Source of the DNA: an uncultured Collinsella sp.
GTDB taxonomy: Bacteria > Actinomycetota > Coriobacteriia > Coriobacteriales > Coriobacteriaceae
Reading direction: 5' to 3'
DNA: 11,487 nt
Assembly: GCA_958428675.1 (NCBI GenBank)
Contig: CAUAGV010000040.1
Location: 1 to 11,487 of the forward strand
The notes beneath the pieces were generated by a model. That model saw only the letters and a list, made by a program, of their open reading frames with translations. It was not told where the DNA came from and ran no database searches. The position numbers and the translations under genes are program-made. This document shows, one piece after another, positions 1 to 5,970 of this stretch; positions within the stretch are counted from its first letter, which is position 1, and the number at the start of each line of letters is the position of its first letter.

Positions 1-236
1 TTATGCGCAAAGAATGCAAGAAGCGCGGAATCAAGAGCCTACATGTACTGTTTAGCTGCGAGGAATCGGTTAAGACCCAGCCCCGCGACCCTTCCAACAT
101 CCACGAGCGTACTGAGTTGGGAACTGCCAGTTTTATGCCGCCCATCATGGGTCAGATGATTGCCGGCGAGGTTATCCGCCAGATCGGTGGCCGCGGCACC
201 GAGCGCGTGCGCGCCGATGGCCAGCGCCTAGATTAA
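1..236 (+). CDS. tcdA: tRNA threonylcarbamoyladenosine dehydratase (ThiF/E1-like family), 3' end only
   Basis: Only the C-terminal part (about 77 residues) is in the window; the reading frame is open to base 1, so the ATG at base 3 is internal. The family is an E1-like, ATP-dependent enzyme that cyclises the t6A modification of ANN-decoding tRNAs in the cytoplasm. The recognisable parts are the basic segment RKECKKRGI followed by a strand with CEE (the region where family members have a short acidic or proline-rich tail), and the C-terminal segment GTASFMPPIMGQMIAGEVIR. The latter matches the family pattern G-S/T-x-S-F-x-P-P-x-x-G-x-x-x-A-G-E-V. The ATP and adenylation motifs would lie outside the window. 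It is followed after 14 nt by tatD on the same strand, probably co-transcribed. Family assignment is good; the exact paralogue (TcdA versus another ThiF protein) is less sure. Confidence 0.8.
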   Translation, partial: MRKECKKRGIKSLHVLFSCEESVKTQPRDPSNIHERTELGTASFMPPIMGQMIAGEVIRQIGGRGTERVRADGQRLD

Positions 237-250
237 CAAGGCGTGCCGCA

Positions 251-1033
251 ATGACACCGCAGTTATTTGACGCGCATTGCCACCTTGATTTAATGGCTCG
301 CCCGGACGCCGTTGCCGATGAGGCGACGACGCTGGGCCTGAGCCTATTTGACTGCGGCGTCGATCCGCGCGACTTTGCGCGCGCCAAGAAGCGCGCTTGC
401 AACCGTTCAAATATCTTTGCCGGAATCGGTCTCCATCCCTGGTGGCTTGCCGACGGGCGATGCGGAACCGCCGAAATCAATCTGCTTTGCGAGGTCGCTG
501 CGCAAGAGCGCTTAATTGGCGAGGTTGGACTCGACTTTTCCGCGCGCTTTGCCGGAAGCGAGCCGCTACAAATACAGGCATTTGACCGGCTCTGCGATGC
601 ACTCGTGCAGCACCCTCTCGTCGGGCGCGTGATATCAATTCACGCTGTTCGTTCGGCAGGAACCGTACTGGACGCCCTTGAGTCATATGGATTACTCACC
701 CTAAGCCCCAACTCCCCCGCCATCATCTTTCACTGGTTTAGCGGCACCTCGAACGAGTTCGTCCGTGCGCGAAACGCAGGCTGCTATTTTTCCGTGAACG
801 AGCGGATGCTCGCTACCAAGCGCGGTCGTGAATACGCCCGACAGATTCCACTCGACCGTCTGCTGCTCGAAACCGACGCTCCAGCCGAACCGCAAGCAGA
901 TGCAAGCGCGCGACAGCTCATCGCATCGCTAAAAAGCGCCTCCCTGCACATCGCCGAACTTAAAAACTGCATCGTGGAGAGCGCCGAATCGATCGTTTTG
1001 GAAAATTCGCGCTTCATATTTGACTTCCGCTGA
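251..1033 (+). CDS. tatD: TatD-family metal-dependent hydrolase (DNase)
   Basis: The 260-residue product has the usual size of the TatD family, TIM-barrel metallohydrolases with 3'-5' DNase activity linked to DNA repair and quality control. The complete metal site is visible: H9 and H11 in DAHCHLD, E91 in IGEVGLDF, H131 in SIHAVRS, H161 in FHWFSG and D209 in LLETDAP. The GLHPWW motif at 60-65 is also typical. It therefore looks catalytically intact. The start is the ATG at 251 with a modest AAGG 9 nt upstream, 14 nt after the stop of the tcdA-like gene. The C-terminal third (from about residue 215) is shorter and more diverged than in textbook TatD, which usually has a second conserved NF.R helix; here the region reads VESAESIVLENSRFIF. 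The stop codon lies three bases before the inverted-repeat element at 1037. Confidence 0.88.
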   Translation: MTPQLFDAHCHLDLMARPDAVADEATTLGLSLFDCGVDPRDFARAKKRACNRSNIFAGIGLHPWWLADGRCGTAEINLLCEVAAQERLIGEVGLDFSARFAGSEPLQIQAFDRLCDALVQHPLVGRVISIHAVRSAGTVLDALESYGLLTLSPNSPAIIFHWFSGTSNEFVRARNAGCYFSVNERMLATKRGREYARQIPLDRLLLETDAPAEPQADASARQLIASLKSASLHIAELKNCIVESAESIVLENSRFIFDFR

Positions 1034-1036
1034 CCC

Positions 1037-1270
1037 CGGTGGGCAAAAAACACCAAATATGAGTACTGTTGCAATGCTGGTAGCATTATTTTGCGGTAAA
1101 AGAACGCCCAGATAATGTACAGCCGTTCATTATCTTGGCGTTCTAGCATGTCGGAAGCCGTATAATCCAGGCTTTTATCGCTCCCAGACACTCAGCTAGG
1201 GCTTCAAAAGCTTAATTTCGCTGTTACTAAAATAGTGACAGTACTCATATTTTGCATTTTTTGCCCACCG
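1037..1270. repeat. 234-bp inverted-repeat (MITE-like) element between convergent genes
   Basis: The left arm (1037-1069) and the reverse complement of the right arm (1238-1270) agree at 30 of 33 positions. Both begin CGGTGGGCAAAAAA and end AAATATGAGTACTGT, differing only at three of four bases in between. The 168-bp interior has no ORF of note and holds a second hairpin at 1101-1144. The element sits between the stop of tatD (+) and the stop of the FGGY kinase gene (-), a typical refuge for small non-autonomous elements. I see no clear target-site duplication. It could be a MITE-like element, a pair of copies of a dispersed genomic motif facing each other, or a structured transcript end. No transposase is nearby. 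Confidence 0.7.
1101..1144 (-). terminator. Candidate intrinsic terminator of the minus-strand operon
   Basis: Arms 1101-1117 and 1128-1144 are inverted repeats of 17 bp with a single mismatch around a 10-nt loop. Read on the minus strand, the stem ends GGGCGTTCT and is followed directly by TTTACC, giving a short interrupted T-run. On the plus strand no T-run follows. It lies about 220 nt beyond the stop of the FGGY kinase gene, inside the inverted-repeat element. The T-run is weak, so this may be only the inner hairpin of the mobile element; no better terminator is seen between 1145 and 1362. Confidence 0.4.
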
Positions 1271-1362
1271 AGTCACAAGGAAGCGCGGAACACGCGCCTC
1301 GTGCTCCACAAATTACTGAATCCTCCTGTACCCGAGCAGTATCGAATAGCAGTTCTGTAAAA

Positions 1363-2880
1363 CTACGCCAGATCGTGCATAAGATCGCAGTTACGCGCAT
1401 ACAGTTCATCGAAAATATGACGGCGCGACGCATATAGCTCGTGGGCAGTCATATCGGGCACGATTGTTTGCGCAACGCCAAGGACTCGGGCGAGTTCATC
1501 CCATGATGCATAGGCGCCACCTGCGAGAGCCGCCATAATGGCATCACCGAAGCATGCGCCCACCGTAACCTTGGTAACCGAGACCTCGCGCCCGCATACG
1601 TCGGCGATAGCTTGCATCCAAATTGGATTCTTGGTTCCACCTCCGACAAGCATAATGCGCCCAATTGGCAGTCCATGCTCTCGCTCGATAATGTCGACAT
1701 GGGATGCAACGGTATACGCGACGCCTTCCAAGGCGGCGCGAACCATATGGGCTCGCGTATGCCTTCCGGTCAGGCCAAAGAAGACGCCACGCGCCTCGGG
1801 ATCGTTGAGCGGAGTACGCTCCCCCGCAAAGTACGGCAGACACAGGAGCCCATCGGCACCCGGCGCCACATCGGCGGCATCATGCGCCATAACCGAATAT
1901 GCATCGGGGCCACCGTGGCCCTCGGCCTCTACGGCGTCGCGATACAGCTCTTGGCGCAGCCACGATGTGAGTGCACCCGCTGTATTGGTCCCCGCGCAGA
2001 TCCCGTAAGTTCCGGGAATGATAAACGTCCCTGGCCACAGGCGAGCATCATCGACCATATGATCAGCTAAGTAGATGAAATACGCCGTACTCCCCAACTG
2101 AACCATCATATCGCCGGGACGGAATACACCCGTCGAAATGGCCTCGGCACCAGAGTCGCCCGTTCCCACCAAGATAGGTGTCCCTGCCACGAGCCCCGTC
2201 ACCTCAGCCGCACGCTGCGTAATCACCCCGGCAATATCGGTAGCCGACATTACCTCCGCCATCTGGTCAGGCCGGCAGAAACGAGCACATTCCCGAGCAT
2301 CAACCTTCCAAGTGTAGCGATCGTATAGGGGAAGAAAATCCTCCGCCAAATAACGGTCCACCGTAAAACGCCCCGTCAACTTCGCGCACAGAAACGATGA
2401 CGCCGTCAGGAACTTCGCGGCACGTTCGTGCACCTCGGGCATATTCTCCTTAAACCACAAGATCTTTGGAGCAATATCTGACGAACAGGGATCGTGCCCG
2501 AAAAGCTCGCGTGCGCGATCTGACCCATATTCGGAAAGAAGCTCGTCAATCTGCGGCTTCGAACGTGCATCGACTCCATATAAAATCGCGGGCGCCAGCG
2601 CGTTGCACTCGGTATCGACCGGTACGCAGTCGCAACCCAATGCGGAAAGGCCCACGCATCCAATCTGCGCCGCATTAACCCCCGATCGCACCACCAGCTC
2701 GCGCGACAAGCGGCAAAAATCGCCCCACCAAACTGCCTCCGCATCATGCTGGTACCATCCATCACGCGGGTTGTCCGTCTCGTGTCCACAAGAGGCCTGG
2801 CAAACGATGTTGCATCGATCATCGATTAAAACGCCTTTAGAGGCGCTTGTTCCAATATCAATACCCAGATAGAACGTCAT
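1363..2880 (-). CDS. FGGY-family carbohydrate kinase (xylulokinase-like)
   Basis: The 505-residue product has the standard length of FGGY kinases (two actin-like domains), which phosphorylate ketoses, polyols or related sugars with ATP in the cytoplasm. Visible motifs: the N-terminal phosphate loop GIDIGTSASKG (6-16), the aromatic/acidic stretch WYQHDAEAVWW (42-52) found near the sugar site of xylulokinase-type members, the probable catalytic base D242 in GTGDSGAE, and the C-terminal nucleotide motif LVGGGTKNPIW followed by GACFGDA. The ATG at 2880 has GAGGGGAG 9 nt upstream, inside the last codons of the BtpA gene, and the two genes are 6 nt apart. It is the last gene of the operon. The sequence does not fix the substrate; xylulose is the default annotation, but the Amadori-type neighbours make another ketose plausible. 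Confidence 0.85.
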   Translation of the reverse strand: MTFYLGIDIGTSASKGVLIDDRCNIVCQASCGHETDNPRDGWYQHDAEAVWWGDFCRLSRELVVRSGVNAAQIGCVGLSALGCDCVPVDTECNALAPAILYGVDARSKPQIDELLSEYGSDRARELFGHDPCSSDIAPKILWFKENMPEVHERAAKFLTASSFLCAKLTGRFTVDRYLAEDFLPLYDRYTWKVDARECARFCRPDQMAEVMSATDIAGVITQRAAEVTGLVAGTPILVGTGDSGAEAISTGVFRPGDMMVQLGSTAYFIYLADHMVDDARLWPGTFIIPGTYGICAGTNTAGALTSWLRQELYRDAVEAEGHGGPDAYSVMAHDAADVAPGADGLLCLPYFAGERTPLNDPEARGVFFGLTGRHTRAHMVRAALEGVAYTVASHVDIIEREHGLPIGRIMLVGGGTKNPIWMQAIADVCGREVSVTKVTVGACFGDAIMAALAGGAYASWDELARVLGVAQTIVPDMTAHELYASRRHIFDELYARNCDLMHDLA

Positions 2881-2886
2881 AGGTGC

Positions 2887-3696
2887 TTACTCCCCTCGCA
2901 CCGTACGAGCGGCAGCCATAAAACGAGCTACCCGCTCAACATCAACCGGGGCATCCAGCTTTCCGTCGCGCTTTAAACACGTGCCGACAAACGCGCCATC
3001 GTAGTGAGCAAATACGTCAGCCACGGTATTTTCGCGACAGCCGGTGCCACATACCACAGGTACTTCGCCAACACGCTCGCGGACCTCATCGGCAAGCTCG
3101 CCCGAAGCACCACGACCGGCAGCCGAACCGCCGATGACCATCGCATCTGGAAGGCAATTAAAGAGAAGTGAATCGGCAATGTCCGCAGTCGTGCGGTCGT
3201 TGAGAAAAACCTCCCCCTCGCTCGTGATGAAGTGAAAAAGCTTGAGGTCGTCCAGGCGCAGCGCCGTCTTGCGACGCATGGTGTGAGCGAAATCTCGGTT
3301 AATCAGCCCGAGATCACCGGCCCAGGCACCGCAAAAATTGCAGCGCGTGAACTGCGCATCGACGGCAGCGCACAGCTCGATTGTGGCATCACCATCGTAA
3401 ATAGCTTCAGCTCCCCAAGGGGTCGACAAATCATGGGACAGAGCTCCGATTACATAGCCCATCGATGCAAGGGTTGAGGGAGAAACGTGCTGCTCATAGG
3501 GCATCGAGAGCTCATTGGTAATCAAAATGCCATCGACACCGCCCCGTTGCAACGCTTCGAGATCGCGCTTGGCGGCTTCCACGACCTGCGACACGCTTCC
3601 GCCCGGGTAATACAGTGGATCGCCCGGCAGAGAACGCAGGTGCAGCATTCCGATAACCGGCTTTTCGGTCTTGAACATCGAAGTTAGAAACGACAT
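2887..3696 (-). CDS. BtpA/SgcQ-family TIM-barrel protein
   Basis: Product of 269 residues from the ATG at 3696; a longer frame from 3711 lacks a ribosome binding site. The family signatures are present in order: KPVIGMLHLRSLPGDP (12-27), GGVDGILITNE (52-62), a central segment with FCGAWAGDLGLINR (121-134), then VVCGTGCRENTV and FVGTCLKRDGKLDAPVDVERV near the C-terminus. The last two resemble the phosphate-binding end of a TIM barrel. BtpA was named for an effect on photosystem I stability in a cyanobacterium. SgcQ is its relative in the E. coli sgc sugar gene cluster, and the biochemical role of the family is not established as far as I know. Its position between YjbQ and an FGGY kinase argues for a sugar-phosphate-related function. 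The family call is firm; the function is unknown. Confidence 0.85.
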   Translation of the reverse strand: MSFLTSMFKTEKPVIGMLHLRSLPGDPLYYPGGSVSQVVEAAKRDLEALQRGGVDGILITNELSMPYEQHVSPSTLASMGYVIGALSHDLSTPWGAEAIYDGDATIELCAAVDAQFTRCNFCGAWAGDLGLINRDFAHTMRRKTALRLDDLKLFHFITSEGEVFLNDRTTADIADSLLFNCLPDAMVIGGSAAGRGASGELADEVRERVGEVPVVCGTGCRENTVADVFAHYDGAFVGTCLKRDGKLDAPVDVERVARFMAAARTVRGE

Positions 3697-3702
3697 GACG
3701 TG

Positions 3703-3708
3703 CTCCTT
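3703..3708 (-). promoter_or_regulatory. Ribosome binding site deciding the BtpA start
   Basis: AAGGAG on the minus strand with a 6-nt spacer to the ATG at 3696. It overlaps the longer frame's first codons after the ATG at 3711, which itself has no such site, so the shorter start is preferred. Confidence 0.75.
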
Positions 3709-3729
3709 CATAGGGTTATCGCGGGGACG

Positions 3730-4158
3730 TTACTCCCCCAGCACCTCGACGTACACTTTTCGCTTCTGCGGACCGTCAAACTCCGCAAGATAGATGTTCT
3801 GGGCACCTCCACACACGATGTGGCCATCTTGGACGGGAAAGAAGCAGCTGTTTCCACAAATCATGCTCTTGATATGCCCACAGGAGTTGTTGCCGGTGGC
3901 TCCATAGCTCGGCAGGAAGTGTGCATGCGCATAGGGGGCATCTAGCGGGGCGATGCGATCAAGCGTCTCCATAAGATCCGTCTCCACGCAGGGCAGCCCC
4001 TCGTTTACCACGATTCCACAGGTCGTATGCGACAAAATAATCGCTGCCAAGCCATTCGTCACCGAGCTGCGTTCAATGGCAGCGTGCACGTCTTCGGTAA
4101 TATCGATGAACTGGTCCGGAGCAGTCGATAGATAGCTCAATGTCTCGAGCGTCACCAT
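3730..4158 (-). CDS. yjbQ: YjbQ-family protein (UPF0047)
   Basis: A small protein of 142 residues from the ATG at 4158, the normal length of the YjbQ/UPF0047 family. It carries the family landmarks: SHTTCGIVVNE (43-53), H95 in GHIKS within GNNSCGHIKS, FFPVQDGHIVCGGAQNIY (106-123) and the C-terminal EFDGPQKRKVYVEVLG. E. coli YjbQ was reported to have a secondary thiamin-phosphate synthase activity; the physiological role is unclear. Family members more often read GTWQ where this one has GGAQ, so the pocket is slightly changed. A GTG at 4164 overlapping the stop of the preceding gene is an alternative start; AAGGGG at 4169-4174 stands 10 nt from the ATG and 4 nt from the GTG. The neighbours suggest a sugar-linked role, which is inference. 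Confidence 0.82.
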   Translation of the reverse strand: MVTLETLSYLSTAPDQFIDITEDVHAAIERSSVTNGLAAIILSHTTCGIVVNEGLPCVETDLMETLDRIAPLDAPYAHAHFLPSYGATGNNSCGHIKSMICGNSCFFPVQDGHIVCGGAQNIYLAEFDGPQKRKVYVEVLGE

Positions 4159-4160
4159 GT

Positions 4161-5021
4161 TCACTCATCCCCTTCAAGAAAACGCAGGGCATTACCCCAG
4201 TAGAGCCTTTCTCGCGCATCATCGCGCATGGACACGGTATCGAGCGCCCGTTTGAGTTTGAACGCACGGAAGCGCGGCGTATTGCTGGCGAACATCACTT
4301 GATGCGATAGCGCGCGCTCATACCACAGCGGCCCCATATCGACCGTGAAAAGACGCTGCATCATCTCCTCGGGCGAATCGATGTAAGTGATAGAGGTGTC
4401 CGTGTAGCAGTTGGGATACTTGAGCAGCATCGCCACGGTCTCGCGCACCCAGGGCCAGCCAAAGTGGGTCAAACTAAAACGCACATTTGGATGCGTTGCG
4501 ATTGTGTGCTCAAATACAAGCGGATTACTGCGCGAGAGCTCTGCGCCCGGCTCCCAAGACATACCAGCATGGAAAACCACCGGCTTGTTATAGCGCTCGC
4601 ACAGCTCGTAAAGCGGCTCGGCCACGGCATCATCGGGAGCAAAACCCTGCTTTGCCGGATGCAGGCAAAGCCCCTTTGCCCCCAACTCGGTAAAGGCGCG
4701 CCCCAATTCGTCTGCGGCACCGCTCACCTGCGGATCTACGCTCGCAAATCCCCACAGACGATCGGGATGCGCGGCAACCAGCATGGCAATCTGGTCATTG
4801 GTGCCAAAATGCCCTCCGCATGCCGTGGTTACATCGAGCGGCATGAGCACGCTCTTCTGCACATCGCAGACGTCCATCTCGACTTGAAGCTCATCCCAAT
4901 CCATGGGGCCCATATGCCCCATACCAAATTCTCGTGACCAAAAACCGAATCCATCAGGCTCATCACCCGGCGTATAGATCTCGCCGTAGAGCATGGGCTG
5001 GACCAACATGTCGATAACCAT
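4161..5021 (-). CDS. Amidohydrolase-2-family TIM-barrel protein with a degenerate metal site
   Basis: Product of 286 residues from the ATG at 5021, chosen because GGAAAGGAG lies 6 nt upstream; a longer frame starts at 5042. The fold is recognisable from the family pattern: an N-terminal VID strand, GAKGLCLHP (114-122), KPVVFHAG with H151, an SLTHFGWPWV segment with H186, YTDTS, then the FASNTPR strand and a C-terminal WGNALRFL. The residues that normally bind metal are not all there. The usual HxH after the first strand is L6-V-Q8 (IDMLVQP), and the usual Asp of the last barrel strand is N247. Relatives hydrolyse or decarboxylate small acids and lactones. With these substitutions this may be a non-metal enzyme, an isomerase or lactonase of another mechanism, or a binding protein. 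It sits 27 nt after the stop of the second kinase gene, in the same operon. Confidence 0.75.
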   Translation of the reverse strand: MVIDMLVQPMLYGEIYTPGDEPDGFGFWSREFGMGHMGPMDWDELQVEMDVCDVQKSVLMPLDVTTACGGHFGTNDQIAMLVAAHPDRLWGFASVDPQVSGAADELGRAFTELGAKGLCLHPAKQGFAPDDAVAEPLYELCERYNKPVVFHAGMSWEPGAELSRSNPLVFEHTIATHPNVRFSLTHFGWPWVRETVAMLLKYPNCYTDTSITYIDSPEEMMQRLFTVDMGPLWYERALSHQVMFASNTPRFRAFKLKRALDTVSMRDDARERLYWGNALRFLEGDE

Positions 5022-5027
5022 TTCGCA

Positions 5028-5036
5028 CTCCTTTCC
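5028..5036 (-). promoter_or_regulatory. Ribosome binding site deciding the amidohydrolase-2 start
   Basis: GGAAAGGAG on the minus strand, 6 nt before the ATG at 5021. The residues between the upstream ATG at 5042 and this ATG (MLGKECE) contain no family motif, which also favours the shorter form. Confidence 0.75.
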
Positions 5037-5048
5037 AAGCATTTGACC

Positions 5049-5849
5049 CTAGTACGGCTCAAAAGAGCCAATGACGCGGGACGAAAGCTCGGCGCCCGCC
5101 TTCATACACGCCAGAATATCAAGGCCATCAATCACGCCCTTGGTAAACCCGGCGATATACGAGTCACCGGCACCCACGGTGTTAACGACCTTCTCCGCCG
5201 GTACGATCCCGCACTCATAGAAGCGTTCGCCGTCAAAGGCAATGCTTCCCTTCTCGCCAAGCGTGGCAACTGCCACCCGCGGTCCCAACTTCTGTACGTG
5301 ACGTACCCAATCACGCAGCTCCGGAGTGTCCTCTTCAAACGACATAAACGCATAGTCTACGTAAGGAAAATGAGCCTCGCAGGCATATTCGGGATCCTGG
5401 CTGAACACCGAGAAGTCCATAACCACCGTCTTGCCCGCATCATGCCATTCGGGCAGGAGGTCCAAACAATTGCCAAACAGGTCGGTATGAATGATGTCAT
5501 GCTCTAGGATAAACGCCCGGTCATCTTCATTCGGTCGATATGTCTCCATTACGCCATCGATTGCCTCGAGATGCACGCGATCGACGCCGTCTTTCAATGC
5601 CATGAGCATCACCGAGGTGTCGCCATCCTCCACCCGCAGATGTGAGATATCGAACCCCTCAGCGGCCAGCGCCTCTCTCATCTTGTCTCCGTACTCGTCC
5701 TTGCCGACAACCGACACGGCGGATACCGAAACTCCCATTCGTGCAAGATGGATACCCCAGTCAATGCCATTACCAGTCGGATAGAACACGCCGATGTTTT
5801 GATAGACGTCCGCACAGCAAAAACCAGCCGCGCACGCTTTAATACCCAT
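5049..5849 (-). CDS. PfkB-family sugar kinase, FrlD-like (second of two)
   Basis: A ribokinase-type kinase of 266 residues from the ATG at 5849, close to E. coli FrlD (about 260). The C-terminal PfkB signature is intact: NTVGAGDSY (223-231) with catalytic base D229, preceded by VATLGEKGSIAFDG (194-207). The N-terminal substrate region reads PTGNGID (24-30), where FrlD and the kinase encoded by the neighbouring gene have GGNAVN. One of the substrate-contacting glycines is thus replaced, and the specificity is probably different. The family transfers phosphate from ATP to a primary hydroxyl of a sugar or sugar adduct in the cytoplasm. It is preceded by a 121-nt spacer with a strong hairpin, the longest gap between the operon genes in this window. 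It could act on a fructosamine or on a released sugar; FrlD itself is the closest recognised relative. Confidence 0.82.
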   Translation of the reverse strand: MGIKACAAGFCCADVYQNIGVFYPTGNGIDWGIHLARMGVSVSAVSVVGKDEYGDKMREALAAEGFDISHLRVEDGDTSVMLMALKDGVDRVHLEAIDGVMETYRPNEDDRAFILEHDIIHTDLFGNCLDLLPEWHDAGKTVVMDFSVFSQDPEYACEAHFPYVDYAFMSFEEDTPELRDWVRHVQKLGPRVAVATLGEKGSIAFDGERFYECGIVPAEKVVNTVGAGDSYIAGFTKGVIDGLDILACMKAGAELSSRVIGSFEPY

Positions 5850-5852
5850 GGT

Positions 5853-5859
5853 CTTCTCC
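5853..5859 (-). promoter_or_regulatory. Ribosome binding site deciding the second kinase start
   Basis: GGAGAAG on the minus strand, with GGAG ending 6 nt before the ATG at 5849. A TTG at 5861 would extend the frame by four residues but would overlap this site. Confidence 0.65.
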
Positions 5860-5866
5860 AATGTTC

Positions 5867-5900
5867 AAAAGGGGACCCACCACATGGCGAGCCCCCTTTT
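5867..5900 (-). promoter_or_regulatory. Strong intercistronic hairpin between the two kinase genes (attenuator, processing site or terminator)
   Basis: On the minus-strand transcript, bases 5900-5886 and 5881-5867 can pair over all 15 positions around a four-base loop AUGU: four A-U pairs, four G-C pairs, then a mix of G-C and three G-U wobbles. The transcript leaves the stem as CCCCUUUUG, so the shape is that of a rho-independent terminator with a short U-run. It ends only 17 nt before the ATG of the second kinase gene, so full termination here would leave no room for a separate promoter. Partial termination, mRNA stabilisation of the upstream genes, or RNase cutting fit better. The rest of the spacer (5901-5970) shows nothing I recognise. 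Confidence 0.6.
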
Positions 5901-5970
5901 CGCGTTTCGCTTATTGTTTTGCATCGGCCGTCCAAAGCCTCATAGCCAGACCGCCGTACGCTTTCTTAAG

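Noticed and set aside
1031..1036. Extension of the left inverted-repeat arm over the tatD stop codon (TGAC is echoed in reverse complement just outside the right arm)
   Set aside because: It needs a one-base gap and matches only four bases; chance similarity is a sufficient explanation.
1135..1166. Possible plus-strand promoter inside the repeat element (TTGGCG at 1135-1140, exact TATAAT at 1161-1166)
   Set aside because: The spacing of 20 nt is too long, there is no extended -10, and no plus-strand gene starts downstream before the convergent operon end.
1283..1297. GCGCG/CGCGC hairpin just beyond the FGGY kinase gene
   Set aside because: The stem is five base pairs and no T-run follows on either strand, so it is not a convincing terminator.
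3723..3738. Small inverted repeat (GGGGA/TCCCC) around the YjbQ stop codon
   Set aside because: The five-pair stem has no T-run and is too short to support a regulatory claim.
5022..5042. N-terminal extension of the amidohydrolase-2 protein as a source of the missing HxH
   Set aside because: The extra residues are MLGKECE and contain no histidine, so the longer start would not restore the metal site.
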